A stretch of DNA of 36,593 nt from an uncultured Clostridia bacterium (GCA_947570625.1 CANOUP010000019.1:1-36593); one strand, 5' to 3'; shown: positions 16,107 through 23,653, counted from the first letter of the stretch. Notes: generated by a model from the letters alone, not told the origin. Made by a program: numbers and translations.

Positions 16107-17339
16107 TTACTCTTTTATCTTTTCGATCTCTTCCTTGAGCCAACTCAATTCTCTTTTGGTATAGGTCTTTTCAGTTATATCTGTAATTTTGTGACCTACG
16201 ATATACTTAATCGCGTATTCGTCTACGTGATAATTTTTTGCCTTCGTTACAAAATGTTTTCGTCCATCATGAGGGCGGTGTTCTGGATTCAGATTTAATA
16301 GTTCTTTTATTTCATTAAATCTAGTTAAATACCTAGCATATTTGAACGGCTTTATCTTACCGCTTTTAGGAAGTACGGTATTGAAAAGATATTTGCTATT
16401 CAATGACAAAGCTTCCTCGTAACGTTTCTTGACCAAATCTCGAATCTTCGTATGTATCGGAACCGTTCTATTTTTACCAGCAGCAGTTTTCATTCCGCCG
16501 ACAAAAATCCATTGTTCGAAATCAATTTCCGAAAGCTTGATTAAGCATAATTCTTGCGGACGCCATCCAGAGTAGGACTGAATTAGGATCATATCGATAT
16601 CTTTTACGATATTAACATTTTTCCAAAGCAATTTCATTTCTTCATCTGTAAAAGGTATGTGTCCGTTTTTGGTAGTCGTTATTTCTTCTATCAGCTCATC
16701 GGACAATGTGAATGATCTTGAATAGTTCTTCTCAACCAATTCATATTCAAGAGCGTAGTCAAACATCTGATTAAACAAAGTCTTTATATCATTCTTTGTT
16801 CGTGCACTAGGGCATTCATTAGAGTCCGGCAAATGACCATATTCCATACAACCTTTTACATGCCTGACACGTACGTCAACAGCTCTCATATCGTAAACAT
16901 TCGAGCAATATTTCCAAGCTCGTTTTACAGCATACGCAGCAGATTCGCTAATAGTAGGAAGATATTCTTCAATCCATTTTTCGTAAAGTTCACGTACAGT
17001 AATCGTTCTACTTAAATCGTAAGGATTTTTGTTATATTCCACAAGTGCGGAGTAAGCTTCATTGTAGGTTGCGAAATATGAAATTGGTTGTAGTGGTTTT
17101 GATATTGGTCTACCGGTAGGGGTCTTTCCAACAGTAACCATAGCTCTAAAAGGCTTTCTTAGATTCCGCTTTTTTATTTCGCTGATTTGTCCGAATCCAT
17201 TTGGAAGACGTTTCCGTTTGTTTGTTGAAACTCGATTAGCTTTCGTTACGATTTCTGGTTTCATCGGATATCCGCAGTGGGGGCAAACTATTGCCTTATC
17301 ACTAACTTGTAATCCGCATTCCAAACATGTTATAAGCAT
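16107..17339 (-). CDS. Tyrosine site-specific recombinase with N-terminal zinc ribbon
   Basis: Integrase of 410 aa. The N-terminus is a zinc ribbon with C5, C8, C19 and C22 (CLECG ... CPHCG), then an arm-type DNA-binding region and a SAM-like core domain. The C-terminal catalytic domain holds the full tyrosine recombinase set: R260 (GWRPQEL), K284, H357 and R360 (HDGR), H383 (GHK) and nucleophile Y393 (TYTKR). It is therefore predicted to be active. It is transcribed away from the cargo genes from a consensus promoter and starts after a strong AGGAGG site. It probably integrates and excises the element around it. Confidence 0.95.
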   Translation of the reverse strand: MLITCLECGLQVSDKAIVCPHCGYPMKPEIVTKANRVSTNKRKRLPNGFGQISEIKKRNLRKPFRAMVTVGKTPTGRPISKPLQPISYFATYNEAYSALVEYNKNPYDLSRTITVRELYEKWIEEYLPTISESAAYAVKRAWKYCSNVYDMRAVDVRVRHVKGCMEYGHLPDSNECPSARTKNDIKTLFNQMFDYALEYELVEKNYSRSFTLSDELIEEITTTKNGHIPFTDEEMKLLWKNVNIVKDIDMILIQSYSGWRPQELCLIKLSEIDFEQWIFVGGMKTAAGKNRTVPIHTKIRDLVKKRYEEALSLNSKYLFNTVLPKSGKIKPFKYARYLTRFNEIKELLNLNPEHRPHDGRKHFVTKAKNYHVDEYAIKYIVGHKITDITEKTYTKRELSWLKEEIEKIKE

Positions 17340-17375
17340 TTTATTATCACCTCCTTTATAGACTTCTTTTAAAAC

Positions 17376-17404
17376 ATTATATATAATAATATAGGAAATG
17401 TCAA
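17376..17404 (-). promoter_or_regulatory. Integrase promoter (full consensus)
   Basis: On the minus strand: TTGACA, exactly 17 bases, TATAAT. It is the strongest promoter in the window by match to consensus, so it probably needs a repressor. Confidence 0.88.
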
Positions 17405-17429
17405 TTCCTACACCGAAATATTTTTCAAA

Positions 17430-17449
17430 TTTCTAACCTAGATTAGAAA
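17430..17449. repeat. 20-bp near-palindrome, copy 1 (integrase side)
   Basis: TTTCTAACCTAGATTAGAAA, symmetric except one base pair. It is identical to the copy at 17538 and lies 25 bases upstream of the integrase -35. A likely operator or excisionase site. Confidence 0.75.
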
Positions 17450-17537
17450 AATAGTTGTTGGTAGTAGGATATTTTATGTCTTACAAAATACATACCCTTT
17501 TATTTTTTCGCCACATATCACCATCTTCTACCTTCTA

Positions 17538-17557
17538 TTTCTAACCTAGATTAGAAA
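17538..17557. repeat. 20-bp near-palindrome, copy 2 (cargo side)
   Basis: TTTCTAACCTAGATTAGAAA, the exact duplicate of the element at 17430, 108 bp away (about ten helical turns). It lies ~90 bases before the excisionase-like gene. Confidence 0.75.
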
Positions 17558-17628
17558 CCGCCAATTTTCAGTACGGAGGTGACAAAAAGTTATGATATTT
17601 TGATAAAAACGAAAAAGGAGGTTGGTTT

Positions 17629-17892
17629 ATGGAAGACATATGTTTTTCAGAAGGCTCGGTTCCGGTTTGTATTGCTGCGAAAGTCTATGGCAAAGACGCA
17701 TCGTGGATACGTGCAGGAATCATCGTAGGGTGGTTGCCAATTGGTAAAGCAACCCGAAAAGGTAGAATAGTTACGAGGATTGAGGAGATGGATTCTAAGT
17801 ACGGAAGAATTAATTTCTATATTTCCCCGAAATTATTGTTTGAACAAACAGGATATATTTGGAAGGGGGAAAGAAAATGGGTACAACAATAA
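17629..17892 (+). CDS. Excisionase-like small DNA-binding protein
   Basis: 87 aa. The N-terminal part (VPVCIAAKVYGKDASWIRAG) has the layout of a MerR/Xis-type winged helix-turn-helix, in which a helix recognises DNA and a later segment picks a residue pair (IGWLPIGKA). The C-terminal part (FYISPKLLFEQTGYIWKG) resembles a motif common in small phage proteins of gut Firmicutes; that is from memory, not a search. It sits divergent to the integrase with AGGAGG seven bases upstream. Directional control of recombination is the best guess. Confidence 0.65.
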   Translation: MEDICFSEGSVPVCIAAKVYGKDASWIRAGIIVGWLPIGKATRKGRIVTRIEEMDSKYGRINFYISPKLLFEQTGYIWKGERKWVQQ

Positions 17893-17966
17893 GACCGGAG
17901 ATATCAAAGAAAAACAGATATTGGATAGACAAGGTTACTGAAAAAAGTGATATTTTTGTATCGTGA
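17877..17966 (+). CDS. Truncated phage-type mini-protein (29 aa)
   Basis: A 29-codon frame starting ATG at 17877, overlapping the end of the excisionase-like gene, with GGGGGAAAG upstream. The peptide (MGTTIRPEISKKNRYWIDKV) resembles the N-terminus of short proteins often seen after such genes in Firmicute phages, which usually run ~45 aa with a Tyr- and Leu-rich tail. Here the tail is missing. It is either a decayed copy or a chance overlap. Confidence 0.4.
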   Translation: MGTTIRPEISKKNRYWIDKVTEKSDIFVS

Positions 17967-17988
17967 AATACTGTAAAGGAGGAATACA

Positions 17989-18228
17989 TTGCAAACTTGG
18001 GCTATCGTTCTGATAGTTGCGGCAGGAATATTGGCGGGATTCTTTATCGGACTTATATTTCAAAAAATTCGGAAGAGAAAAGAAAGGGCTATAGGAAATC
18101 TTATAATTGCCGATGCTGAAGATGGTAAAGAACCTCCTTATATTTATTTGGAATTGCATAAAGACGTTGATACTATTTATTCAAAAAAATCGGTTGAATT
18201 AAACGTTAAACACATTTCGCATAAATAA
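17989..18228 (+). CDS. Small single-pass membrane protein, phage type
   Basis: 79 aa starting at TTG, six bases after a perfect AGGAGG. The N-terminal helix (AIVLIVAAGILAGFFIGLIF) spans the membrane and is followed by a basic stop (QKIRKRKERA) and a cytosolic tail ending KKSVELNVKHISHK. The tail pattern GKEPPYIYLELHKDVDTI is familiar from short phage proteins of gut bacteria. The function is unknown; an envelope role is possible. It is read with the genes on either side. Confidence 0.65.
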   Translation: MQTWAIVLIVAAGILAGFFIGLIFQKIRKRKERAIGNLIIADAEDGKEPPYIYLELHKDVDTIYSKKSVELNVKHISHK

Positions 18229-18273
18229 CAAGTTCCTTTATGAAGTAATTATATTTTATAAGGAGAAACAACT

Positions 18274-18795
18274 ATGGAACAAGAACTTAGAGAATTGTTA
18301 TCTGGTGAGATAAGTAGGGAATTCGGATTGATATCCAAAACTGAAACCGGAAGCAAAGAACAGAAAATGGTAGTTGATAATGCTATCGCACTTTATCGCC
18401 TGATGATAGACGATTTAAAAGTGGAGTCTGAGACTAGACGTCTTAATGCCGAGCATCGTTTAGCGTTAAGAAAGCAGAAAGAGGAAGTAGAGCTTAAAGG
18501 AAGACAGCTTAAACTTGACGAAGAAAGAGTCAAGGAAGAGTTACGTTTGAAGAAGAAGCAATATGAAATCGATGAAGCAAAGTATTATAACGAGAAAACG
18601 AATCGCGAAGACGATAAGAAAGATGAACTTAAAGACCGTATATTTAAATGGAGTATTGGAATAGCGGAATTAATGTTACCGATGATGTTCTATGCGATAT
18701 GGATGAAGAGGGGGTTTGAATTTGAAAGAACCGGAACTTATACATCGACAACATTCAGGGGGTTATTTAACAATTTTAAACCTGTGAAAAAATAA
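18274..18795 (+). CDS. Coiled-coil membrane-anchored protein, phage type
   Basis: 173 aa. Residues ~45-115 form a long charged coiled coil (Lys/Glu/Arg-rich, e.g. KQKEEVELKGRQLKLDEERV). A hydrophobic helix follows (IGIAELMLPMMFYAIWM), then a short tail (FERTGTYTSTTFRGLFNNF). The tail motif resembles that of small phage-encoded proteins of gut Clostridia and is probably conserved. The layout, coiled coil inside plus one membrane helix near the C-terminus, suits scaffold-like or lysis-associated roles, but none can be assigned. The ribosome site is AAGGAG. A terminator follows directly. Confidence 0.65.
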   Translation: MEQELRELLSGEISREFGLISKTETGSKEQKMVVDNAIALYRLMIDDLKVESETRRLNAEHRLALRKQKEEVELKGRQLKLDEERVKEELRLKKKQYEIDEAKYYNEKTNREDDKKDELKDRIFKWSIGIAELMLPMMFYAIWMKRGFEFERTGTYTSTTFRGLFNNFKPVKK

Positions 18796-18807
18796 TTAAC
18801 TAAAAAG

Positions 18808-18839
18808 TAAAGGCAATAGAATAAAACATATTGCCTTTA
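18808..18839 (+). terminator. Terminator after coiled-coil gene
   Basis: TAAAGGCAATA/TATTGCCTTTA, 11-bp stem with a 10-base loop, then TTTCC. Its right arm contains the -35 of the next promoter. Confidence 0.8.
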
Positions 18840-18859
18840 TTTCCCCAAAATGGTATAAT
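18831..18859 (+). promoter_or_regulatory. Promoter of lipoprotein gene
   Basis: TTGCCT, 17-bp spacer, TATAAT. The -35 is embedded in the preceding terminator, so the lipoprotein is transcribed on its own. Confidence 0.8.
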
Positions 18860-18880
18860 CAACGAAAAGGAGAAATAAAG

Positions 18881-19345
18881 ATGAAAAAGATATTAGCAAC
18901 TTTATCAATTATATTTTGCTTGGCTTTTGCCATTACGGGATTAGGCGGATGTTCTGGTTGTTCGTCTACAGATGAAACAGGAAATGGAGGACAAACTGTG
19001 AATACAATTACAACTTTAGAAGGCGTATGGGAAAGCGAGTATGGTAAAACAGGTGAGCATGAAAAAATAATTATTGATGGGTCTTCTATCAAATGCTACA
19101 TTAATAAGGGTCTCAACAATAAAGACGAATTAGAATGGGTCGGAATATATATTCCATTCGACGATCCTGTTAGCGAAGGTACTTGGATTTTTAACGAAGA
19201 TCCGCTTGGCTACCCGGTCGAACAAGGTATTCCGGCTGATCCGGGTACAAGAGAATTTAATTATTCGAATGAAAAATTGTCTTGTCGTATGGACGATGCT
19301 CTTGGAAACTTCCGCAACATAACCTTCACCAAAGTCTCAGATTAA
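18881..19345 (+). CDS. Secreted lipoprotein, cargo of the remnant
   Basis: 154 aa. A signal peptide (KKILATLSIIFCLAFAITGL) ends in a lipobox-like LGGC with Cys24, so the mature protein should be lipid-anchored to the outside of the membrane. A short polar linker (SSTDETGNGG) is followed by a compact beta-rich domain starting LEGVWESEYG, the style of lipocalin-like or stress-type lipoproteins. No known family is certain. It has its own promoter and terminator, the arrangement of a phage moron gene, so a host-benefit or superinfection-exclusion role is plausible but not shown. Confidence 0.75.
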   Translation: MKKILATLSIIFCLAFAITGLGGCSGCSSTDETGNGGQTVNTITTLEGVWESEYGKTGEHEKIIIDGSSIKCYINKGLNNKDELEWVGIYIPFDDPVSEGTWIFNEDPLGYPVEQGIPADPGTREFNYSNEKLSCRMDDALGNFRNITFTKVSD

Positions 19346-19366
19346 AAAATTTAATAAGAAATAGTA

Positions 19367-19396
19367 AAAGCCTGTACTTTAATTAGTACGGGCTTT
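19367..19396 (+). terminator. Terminator after lipoprotein gene
   Basis: AAAGCCTGTACT/AGTACGGGCTTT, 12-bp stem with one G-T pair, loop TTAATT. It may also stop the 56-aa gene read from the opposite strand. Confidence 0.8.
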
Positions 19397-19406
19397 ACTT
19401 ATATCT

Positions 19407-19433
19407 TTCGAACGTTTTCAAAACCTTGCAAAC
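19407..19433. repeat. 27-bp inverted repeat, left arm
   Basis: Begins TTCGAACG and ends CCTTGCAAAC. It matches the reverse complement of 19682-19708 at 25 of 27 positions. The two arms bound a 302-bp segment holding one small gene. Confidence 0.8.
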
Positions 19434-19442
19434 TCTAGAATG

Positions 19443-19613
19443 TTATGCAACAAGAACTTTAGACGCTTTCAATTCCAAGAGTTTGTTATTTTCCTTCTCA
19501 CGCAATTCGACAAGGAAATCTTTGGTTTTGTCAAGAATTCTAATAGCGAAGTCAATCAATCCAATTCGAACTTCAGGAATTGCTAAAATGCCTTCAACAA
19601 TACTATTGTTCAT
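19443..19613 (-). CDS. 56-residue protein inside inverted repeats
   Basis: Too short for usual ORF cut-offs. The ATG (complement of 19611-19613) follows a perfect AGGAGG eight bases upstream, and a consensus promoter reads into it. The peptide is helical: MNNSIVEGILAIPEVRIGLI, then DFAIRILDKTKDFLVELREK with a charged KASKVLVA end. The heptad spacing of L/I/V suggests a short amphipathic or coiled-coil protein. No family was recognised. The stop lies 9 bases inside the left repeat arm. Context (inside a mobile remnant) is compatible with a toxin, regulator or structural mini-protein. Confidence 0.65.
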   Translation of the reverse strand: MNNSIVEGILAIPEVRIGLIDFAIRILDKTKDFLVELREKENNKLLELKASKVLVA

Positions 19614-19660
19614 TTGTAAACCTCCTTAAAATTTTACTACGTGCTGCTACACGTAAATAC

Positions 19661-19689
19661 ATTGTATCACATTTTATGGCTGTTTGCAA
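19661..19689 (-). promoter_or_regulatory. Promoter of the 56-aa gene
   Basis: On the minus strand: TTGCAA, 17 bases, TACAAT with TGA before it. The -35 lies within the right inverted-repeat arm. The leader holds a TACGTG/CACGTA hairpin. Confidence 0.75.
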
Positions 19690-19708
19690 GGTTCTGAAAG
19701 CGTTCGAA
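19682..19708. repeat. 27-bp inverted repeat, right arm
   Basis: Reverse complement of 19407-19433 with two mismatches. It sits at the junction to the permease fragment. Confidence 0.8.
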
Positions 19709-20308
19709 GACTATTTAACAAAATTATATTTAAAACCAACAACAATTTCTTTTGCATATTTTGCTTCAAATTTCTTCGTAACGTTTATAGTAATGATGTG
19801 TGCAATGTTGATAGGTCATATCTATCTCGGCGCGGTGGGTTGGTACATAACCGCAAGCGACGCATTTTTGATTGTAGTAGACTGTATTTGCTGTATTCTT
19901 TTCGGTTCATTGCTTGCGGGCATTGTTGAAAGTTTTATATCTTCGCAGGGTGCAATGTCGGCTGTTGCAACTCTCGTATCGTCCATGTACGGTTTTATCT
20001 GCGGTGCATATATGCCGATTTCGAGTTTCTCAACGGGCTTGCAGAATGTGCTTGCGCTCTTGCCGGGAACTTACAGCGTTGGTATAATACGCACTCATTA
20101 TATGGGCGGATACCTCGAAGCGATGCTTGACAGCGGATTGCCAGAGCAGTCGGTAACAAGTATTAAAGAGGCTTTTGATATGAATATTAGCGCTTTCGGA
20201 AACAATGTTTCTTTGGGTGCAATGTACGGTATTGTTTTGGGCAGTTGCGCGTTGCTTTTAATTGCTTACGTAACTATAATAATAATCAGAAATAAATTAA
20301 AAAAATAA
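19709..20308 (+). pseudogene. ABC-2 type exporter permease, N-terminal half lost
   Basis: The remaining ~200 residues have five or so hydrophobic helices typical of ABC-2 permeases (ISFAYFASNFFVTFIVMMCA ... YITASDAFLIVVDCICC ... GAMSAVATLVSSMYGFICGA) and the usual turn GAYMPISSFSTGLQNVLALL before the last helix. About 150 residues, with the first membrane span, are missing. The reading frame upstream consists of remnant DNA, not permease. It pairs with the broken ATPase at 15275 and is nine bases before the M29 peptidase, so it may still provide transcription to that gene. Confidence 0.85.
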
Positions 20309-20317
20309 GGAGTATTT

Positions 20318-21544
20318 ATGCAAACCGAAAGATTAAAAAAATATGCCGAACTTATTGTCAAGTGCGGTCTAAACGTACAAAAAGGGCAGGAAGTGAATAT
20401 ACGGTGCGGACTTGACCAGCCTGAATTTGTAGCTATGGTGACGGAAGAGTGCTATAAATGCGGGGCGGACAAAGTTAAAGTAGAATGGTCCTATATGCCG
20501 ATATCGAAAATTCATTATAATTACAGAAGTCTGGAATCGCTTTCTGAATTTACCGATATCGAGAAAGCAGAATGGCAGAGAAAAGTAGACAAGCTTACCT
20601 GTCTGTTATGGCTGGATTCCGACGACCCCGACGGTCTGAACGGTACGGACAGCGAAAAAATTTCAAAAGCAAACATTGCAAGATATCCTTTCATCAAGCC
20701 TTACCGCGATTTGCTTGAAAACAAATATCAATGGTGTATTGCTTCCGTTCCCGGACGCGAGTGGGCGCGTAAAATATATCCTCAGCTTTCCGATGAAGAA
20801 GCAGTTAACGAATTGTGGAATAATATCCTCGACTGTTCGAGAGTAGACAATGATCCTATTTCGGCATGGGAAGTGCATAATAAAAATCTTGCCTCGCGCT
20901 GTGAATTTTTAAATAAATATAAATTTGAAAAACTCGAATACAAGAGTTCTAACGGAACGGACTTTACCGTCGGCTTGAATCCTCTCGGTATTTTTATGGG
21001 TGGAGGAGAGTATACGCTTGGAAGCAATATTTACTACAACCCCAACATACCGAGCGAGGAAGTATTCACAACCCCAATGCGAGGAATAGCGGAAGGAAAA
21101 GTTGTTGCGACAAAACCTCTTTCCTATCAGGGCAAACTAATCGAAGATTTTTCGCTTGAATTCAAAAACGGAAAGGTTGTAAAAGTTCAGGCAAAGAAGA
21201 ATCAGGATTTACTTGAAAAAATGGTGTCGATGGACGAGGGGGCGCCGTACCTTGGCGAATGCGCCTTGATTGCATATGATTCTCCCATTAACAATACGGG
21301 CATATTATTCTACAATACGCTTTTCGATGAAAACGCAAGCTGTCATCTGGCGCTTGGCAGAGGTTTTAACAATTGCATCGAGGGATATGAAAAATATTCA
21401 GTCGAAGATTTTGAGAAACTCGGCGTAAACAATTCGATGATACACGTAGATTTTATGATAGGCAGTAAGGATATGTCGATTACAGGCGTAACCAAAGACG
21501 GGAAGAGAGTTTCTATATTTGAAAACGGCAACTGGGCAATTTGA
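20318..21544 (+). CDS. M29 family aminopeptidase
   Basis: Cytosolic metallo-aminopeptidase of 408 aa, full length. The family motifs are complete: NIPSEEVFTTP with E248 as a likely metal ligand, GAPYLGECALI, DENASCHLALG with a metal-binding His, and IHVDFMIGSKDM. These bind two metal ions. M29 enzymes release N-terminal residues from small peptides (AmpS/AmpT type). The start has AAGGAG seven bases upstream. It follows the broken permease closely, so its own promoter is unclear; it may depend on read-through. It ends before a strong terminator. Confidence 0.95.
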   Translation: MQTERLKKYAELIVKCGLNVQKGQEVNIRCGLDQPEFVAMVTEECYKCGADKVKVEWSYMPISKIHYNYRSLESLSEFTDIEKAEWQRKVDKLTCLLWLDSDDPDGLNGTDSEKISKANIARYPFIKPYRDLLENKYQWCIASVPGREWARKIYPQLSDEEAVNELWNNILDCSRVDNDPISAWEVHNKNLASRCEFLNKYKFEKLEYKSSNGTDFTVGLNPLGIFMGGGEYTLGSNIYYNPNIPSEEVFTTPMRGIAEGKVVATKPLSYQGKLIEDFSLEFKNGKVVKVQAKKNQDLLEKMVSMDEGAPYLGECALIAYDSPINNTGILFYNTLFDENASCHLALGRGFNNCIEGYEKYSVEDFEKLGVNNSMIHVDFMIGSKDMSITGVTKDGKRVSIFENGNWAI

Positions 21545-21585
21545 TTAAAAGTTACGAAGGAAGTAGGGATTAGATAAAAAATTAC

Positions 21586-21620
21586 AAAAAGCTCTCAAAC
21601 AATTTGTTTGAGAGCTTTTT
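21586..21620. terminator. Terminator after M29 peptidase
   Basis: Perfect 15-bp stem AAAAAGCTCTCAAAC/GTTTGAGAGCTTTTT with an AATTT loop. The converging membrane-protein gene starts at 21667. Confidence 0.9.
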
Positions 21621-21666
21621 AATACACATTATTTTCAAAGATAAATTGAAATTTACCTTATTTTGA

Positions 21667-22233
21667 TTATCTTAACTGTCGCAATTTTTTAGACTGTCGT
21701 ACAATGCCGAATATACATACGCCTAACACCACTGATGAAACCGGAATTAAAATACTGTAAACAGTTATAGTTGTATGTTGTTTTAACGATTCCTTATTCA
21801 CAAACAGACAGCATAAACCATTATCGGCTATAAGCATTTTCTTTGTCGGTTCGTCGGCTATCATTTGCTTAATAGCTTGCTCTCGCGCACTCAGCTCAGC
21901 TCTGCTTCTGCATACAACTGTGTCTAAATATTCATCCGTATATGTGCGATTGTTGTCGTCAATATATTCATATACTATGTGAAAACGCCCTTTATATATT
22001 CTCGCGGTGTCGCCACGTGAGCCTACTAATCCATAATCATCATAATAGCTTTTTATATATGCATCAACTTCAACGCCGTTTTCGTATAAATAGTTTTCTT
22101 GTTGTTTGTACTCAATAGCTTGCGGAAAACCACATATTGAAATAATAATCAAAGCACTTGCGATAATGGCAAAAACGCAAGAGATAATCAAAATTATTAC
22201 ATACTGTTTTTTACTGTTTTTTTGTGTTTTCAT
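21667..22233 (-). CDS. Two-TM membrane protein, DUF3592-like
   Basis: 188 aa with a basic N-terminus, a first helix (YVIILIISCVFAIIASALII), an outside loop of about 110 residues and a second helix (TITVYSILIPVSSVVLGVCI). The outer loop contains KGRFHIVYEYIDDNNRTY and NKESLKQH, and the topology is that of DUF3592-type proteins of unknown function. It has an own promoter and weak ribosome site (AGCGGAG). It is flanked by core genes but less GC-rich, so its origin is open. No function is proposed. Confidence 0.75.
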   Translation of the reverse strand: MKTQKNSKKQYVIILIISCVFAIIASALIIISICGFPQAIEYKQQENYLYENGVEVDAYIKSYYDDYGLVGSRGDTARIYKGRFHIVYEYIDDNNRTYTDEYLDTVVCRSRAELSAREQAIKQMIADEPTKKMLIADNGLCCLFVNKESLKQHTTITVYSILIPVSSVVLGVCIFGIVRQSKKLRQLR

Positions 22234-22268
22234 TTAATCTCCGCTAAATTACTGTTTATCTTACAATT

Positions 22269-22296
22269 ATTATATCACGAATAAGGCATAGCACAA
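22269..22296 (-). promoter_or_regulatory. Promoter of the two-TM protein gene
   Basis: On the minus strand: TTGTGC, 16 bases, TATAAT preceded by TGA. A GCACA/TGTGC hairpin overlaps the -35. Confidence 0.65.
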
Positions 22297-22402
22297 CGCT
22301 GTGCCTAAATCTTATTTATATGTGTCTTATTAAATTTTCTATTTAACCCAGTTAATGACTGCATTTTTTATTTTTATGATGTACTATGTGTAACATAATT
22401 AG

Positions 22403-23566
22403 CTAAATTACCTGCAAAACGAAGAATTTAAGGTACTGGGTTTCTTCTGCGCACAATAATGAAGGATGGTCGGGTGACTGAGTTTTTACTTCAACGCTTC
22501 TGACAATCCGTCCGCTTTCGCGCGCGCATTCCATAAGCATTTTTTCAAAGAGCGTAAATGTCATATGGTGCGAACACGAACAGGTTATTAAAAAGCCTCC
22601 GCTTTTTATGATTTTTAAAGCGTTTAAATTAATGTCTTTATAACCTCTGTAAGCGTCTTTGATTTCGTCTGCGGTTTTACAAAAAGCGGGAGGGTCGAGG
22701 ATAACGGCGTCAAACTGCTTTTTTTCTTTTTTAAAATCTCTGAGCAGTGCGAATACGTCTCCGCAGAGAGTTTTTATATTTTTAAATCCGTTCAGTTTTG
22801 CGTTATCGCGTACATTTTGTAATGCGAGTTCCGATATATCGCAGGCAGTAACATTATCGGCGACGCAGGCAGAGTTGAGAGTAAAGCCTCCGCTGTTGCA
22901 AAAACAGTCTAAAACTTCGCCCCTGCAATACTTTCTCACTGCATACCTGTTTTCTTTCTGGTCAAGGAAGTAGCCTGTTTTCTGCCCGTTTTTAACGTCG
23001 ACAAGCATTTTTACGCCGTTTTCGCAGATAGTCTGATAATCGGGAACTGCGCCGTAAAGTACTTGCTTTATCTCCTGTAAACCTTCTTTTTTTCTGACCG
23101 CAACGTCGCTTCGCTCAAAAATTCCCTTCGGCGAAAACAGCTTGACAAGACATCTGCAAATCAAATCTTTGCGCAAATCGATTCCGAGCGAAAGGCATTG
23201 CATTACGAGGATATCGCCGTATTTGTCAATAATTAATGCGGGGAGATTGTCGGCTTCCGCGAATACCATTCTGTAACAATCGGAATATCCGAGATTTAAG
23301 CGGTACTCGTTTGCTTGCGCTATTCTTTTAAGATAAAATTCTTCATCGTCGGTTTCGTTTCCTCTTATGAAGATTCGTACGAGAATTTTAGACGCGTGAT
23401 TTATATAGCCTTTTCCGATATATTTGCCATCATAGGAGTAAACGGTTGCAAGCGAGCCGTTTTTGTCTTTGTTGTCAATTCTTGCGACTTCGTTAGCGTA
23501 CACCCAGCTGTGTCCCGCGACAATGCGCTTTTCTTCGTTCTTTTTCAGATAAATTTCGTATGCCAT
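22403..23566 (-). CDS. rlmI: RlmI-type 23S rRNA (cytosine-C5) methyltransferase
   Basis: Class I SAM-dependent RNA methyltransferase of 387 aa. An N-terminal PUA domain (RIVAGHSWVYANEVARID) precedes a Rossmann domain with SAM loop VLDCFCNSGGFTLNSACVAD. The active-site motifs are DPPAFCKTADE and the catalytic cysteine segment TCSCSHHMTF. RlmI methylates C1962 of 23S rRNA; related Firmicute proteins are poorly studied, so the site is an inference. The ATG at 23566 lacks a Shine-Dalgarno site and is only six bases after its -10, so the mRNA is probably leaderless. Confidence 0.88.
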   Translation of the reverse strand: MAYEIYLKKNEEKRIVAGHSWVYANEVARIDNKDKNGSLATVYSYDGKYIGKGYINHASKILVRIFIRGNETDDEEFYLKRIAQANEYRLNLGYSDCYRMVFAEADNLPALIIDKYGDILVMQCLSLGIDLRKDLICRCLVKLFSPKGIFERSDVAVRKKEGLQEIKQVLYGAVPDYQTICENGVKMLVDVKNGQKTGYFLDQKENRYAVRKYCRGEVLDCFCNSGGFTLNSACVADNVTACDISELALQNVRDNAKLNGFKNIKTLCGDVFALLRDFKKEKKQFDAVILDPPAFCKTADEIKDAYRGYKDINLNALKIIKSGGFLITCSCSHHMTFTLFEKMLMECARESGRIVRSVEVKTQSPDHPSLLCAEETQYLKFFVLQVI

Positions 23567-23572
23567 ACATTA

Positions 23573-23601
23573 AATATAACAAATAGAAATAATAATTGCA
23601 A
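23573..23601 (-). promoter_or_regulatory. rlmI promoter, leaderless arrangement
   Basis: On the minus strand: TTGCAA, 17 bases, TATATT. Six bases separate the -10 from the ATG. Confidence 0.65.
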
Positions 23602-23617
23602 ATAACTGTAATAAAAA

Positions 23618-23646
23618 TTGCTTTTTATTTGTCAAAATGTTAAAAT
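23618..23646 (+). promoter_or_regulatory. Promoter of ABC exporter operon, leaderless arrangement
   Basis: TTGCTT, 17 bases, TAAAAT; seven bases before the ATG at 23654. It is divergent from the rlmI promoter. Confidence 0.55.
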
Positions 23647-23653
23647 AACAAAT

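Larger units (their letters stand above)
15985..19708. mobile_element. Integrase-bearing phage-like remnant (borders approximate)
   Basis: About 3.7 kb separating the ATPase fragment from the permease fragment. It contains a tyrosine integrase at the left end, an excisionase-like gene, phage-style small genes, a separately expressed lipoprotein and an inverted-repeat-bounded small gene. No replication, packaging or structural gene is present. No clear direct repeat marks the ends, and both flanking host genes have lost coding sequence, so a deletion after insertion is likely. Codon use is AT-rich compared with the flanks. Confidence 0.75.

Noticed and set aside
19580-19708. Upstream part of the permease frame
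   Set aside because: It is antisense to the 56-aa gene and its leader; not permease-like.
23618-23653. Upstream TTG start for the first ABC exporter subunit
   Set aside because: It lies in the promoter -35 and adds residues unlike the family.
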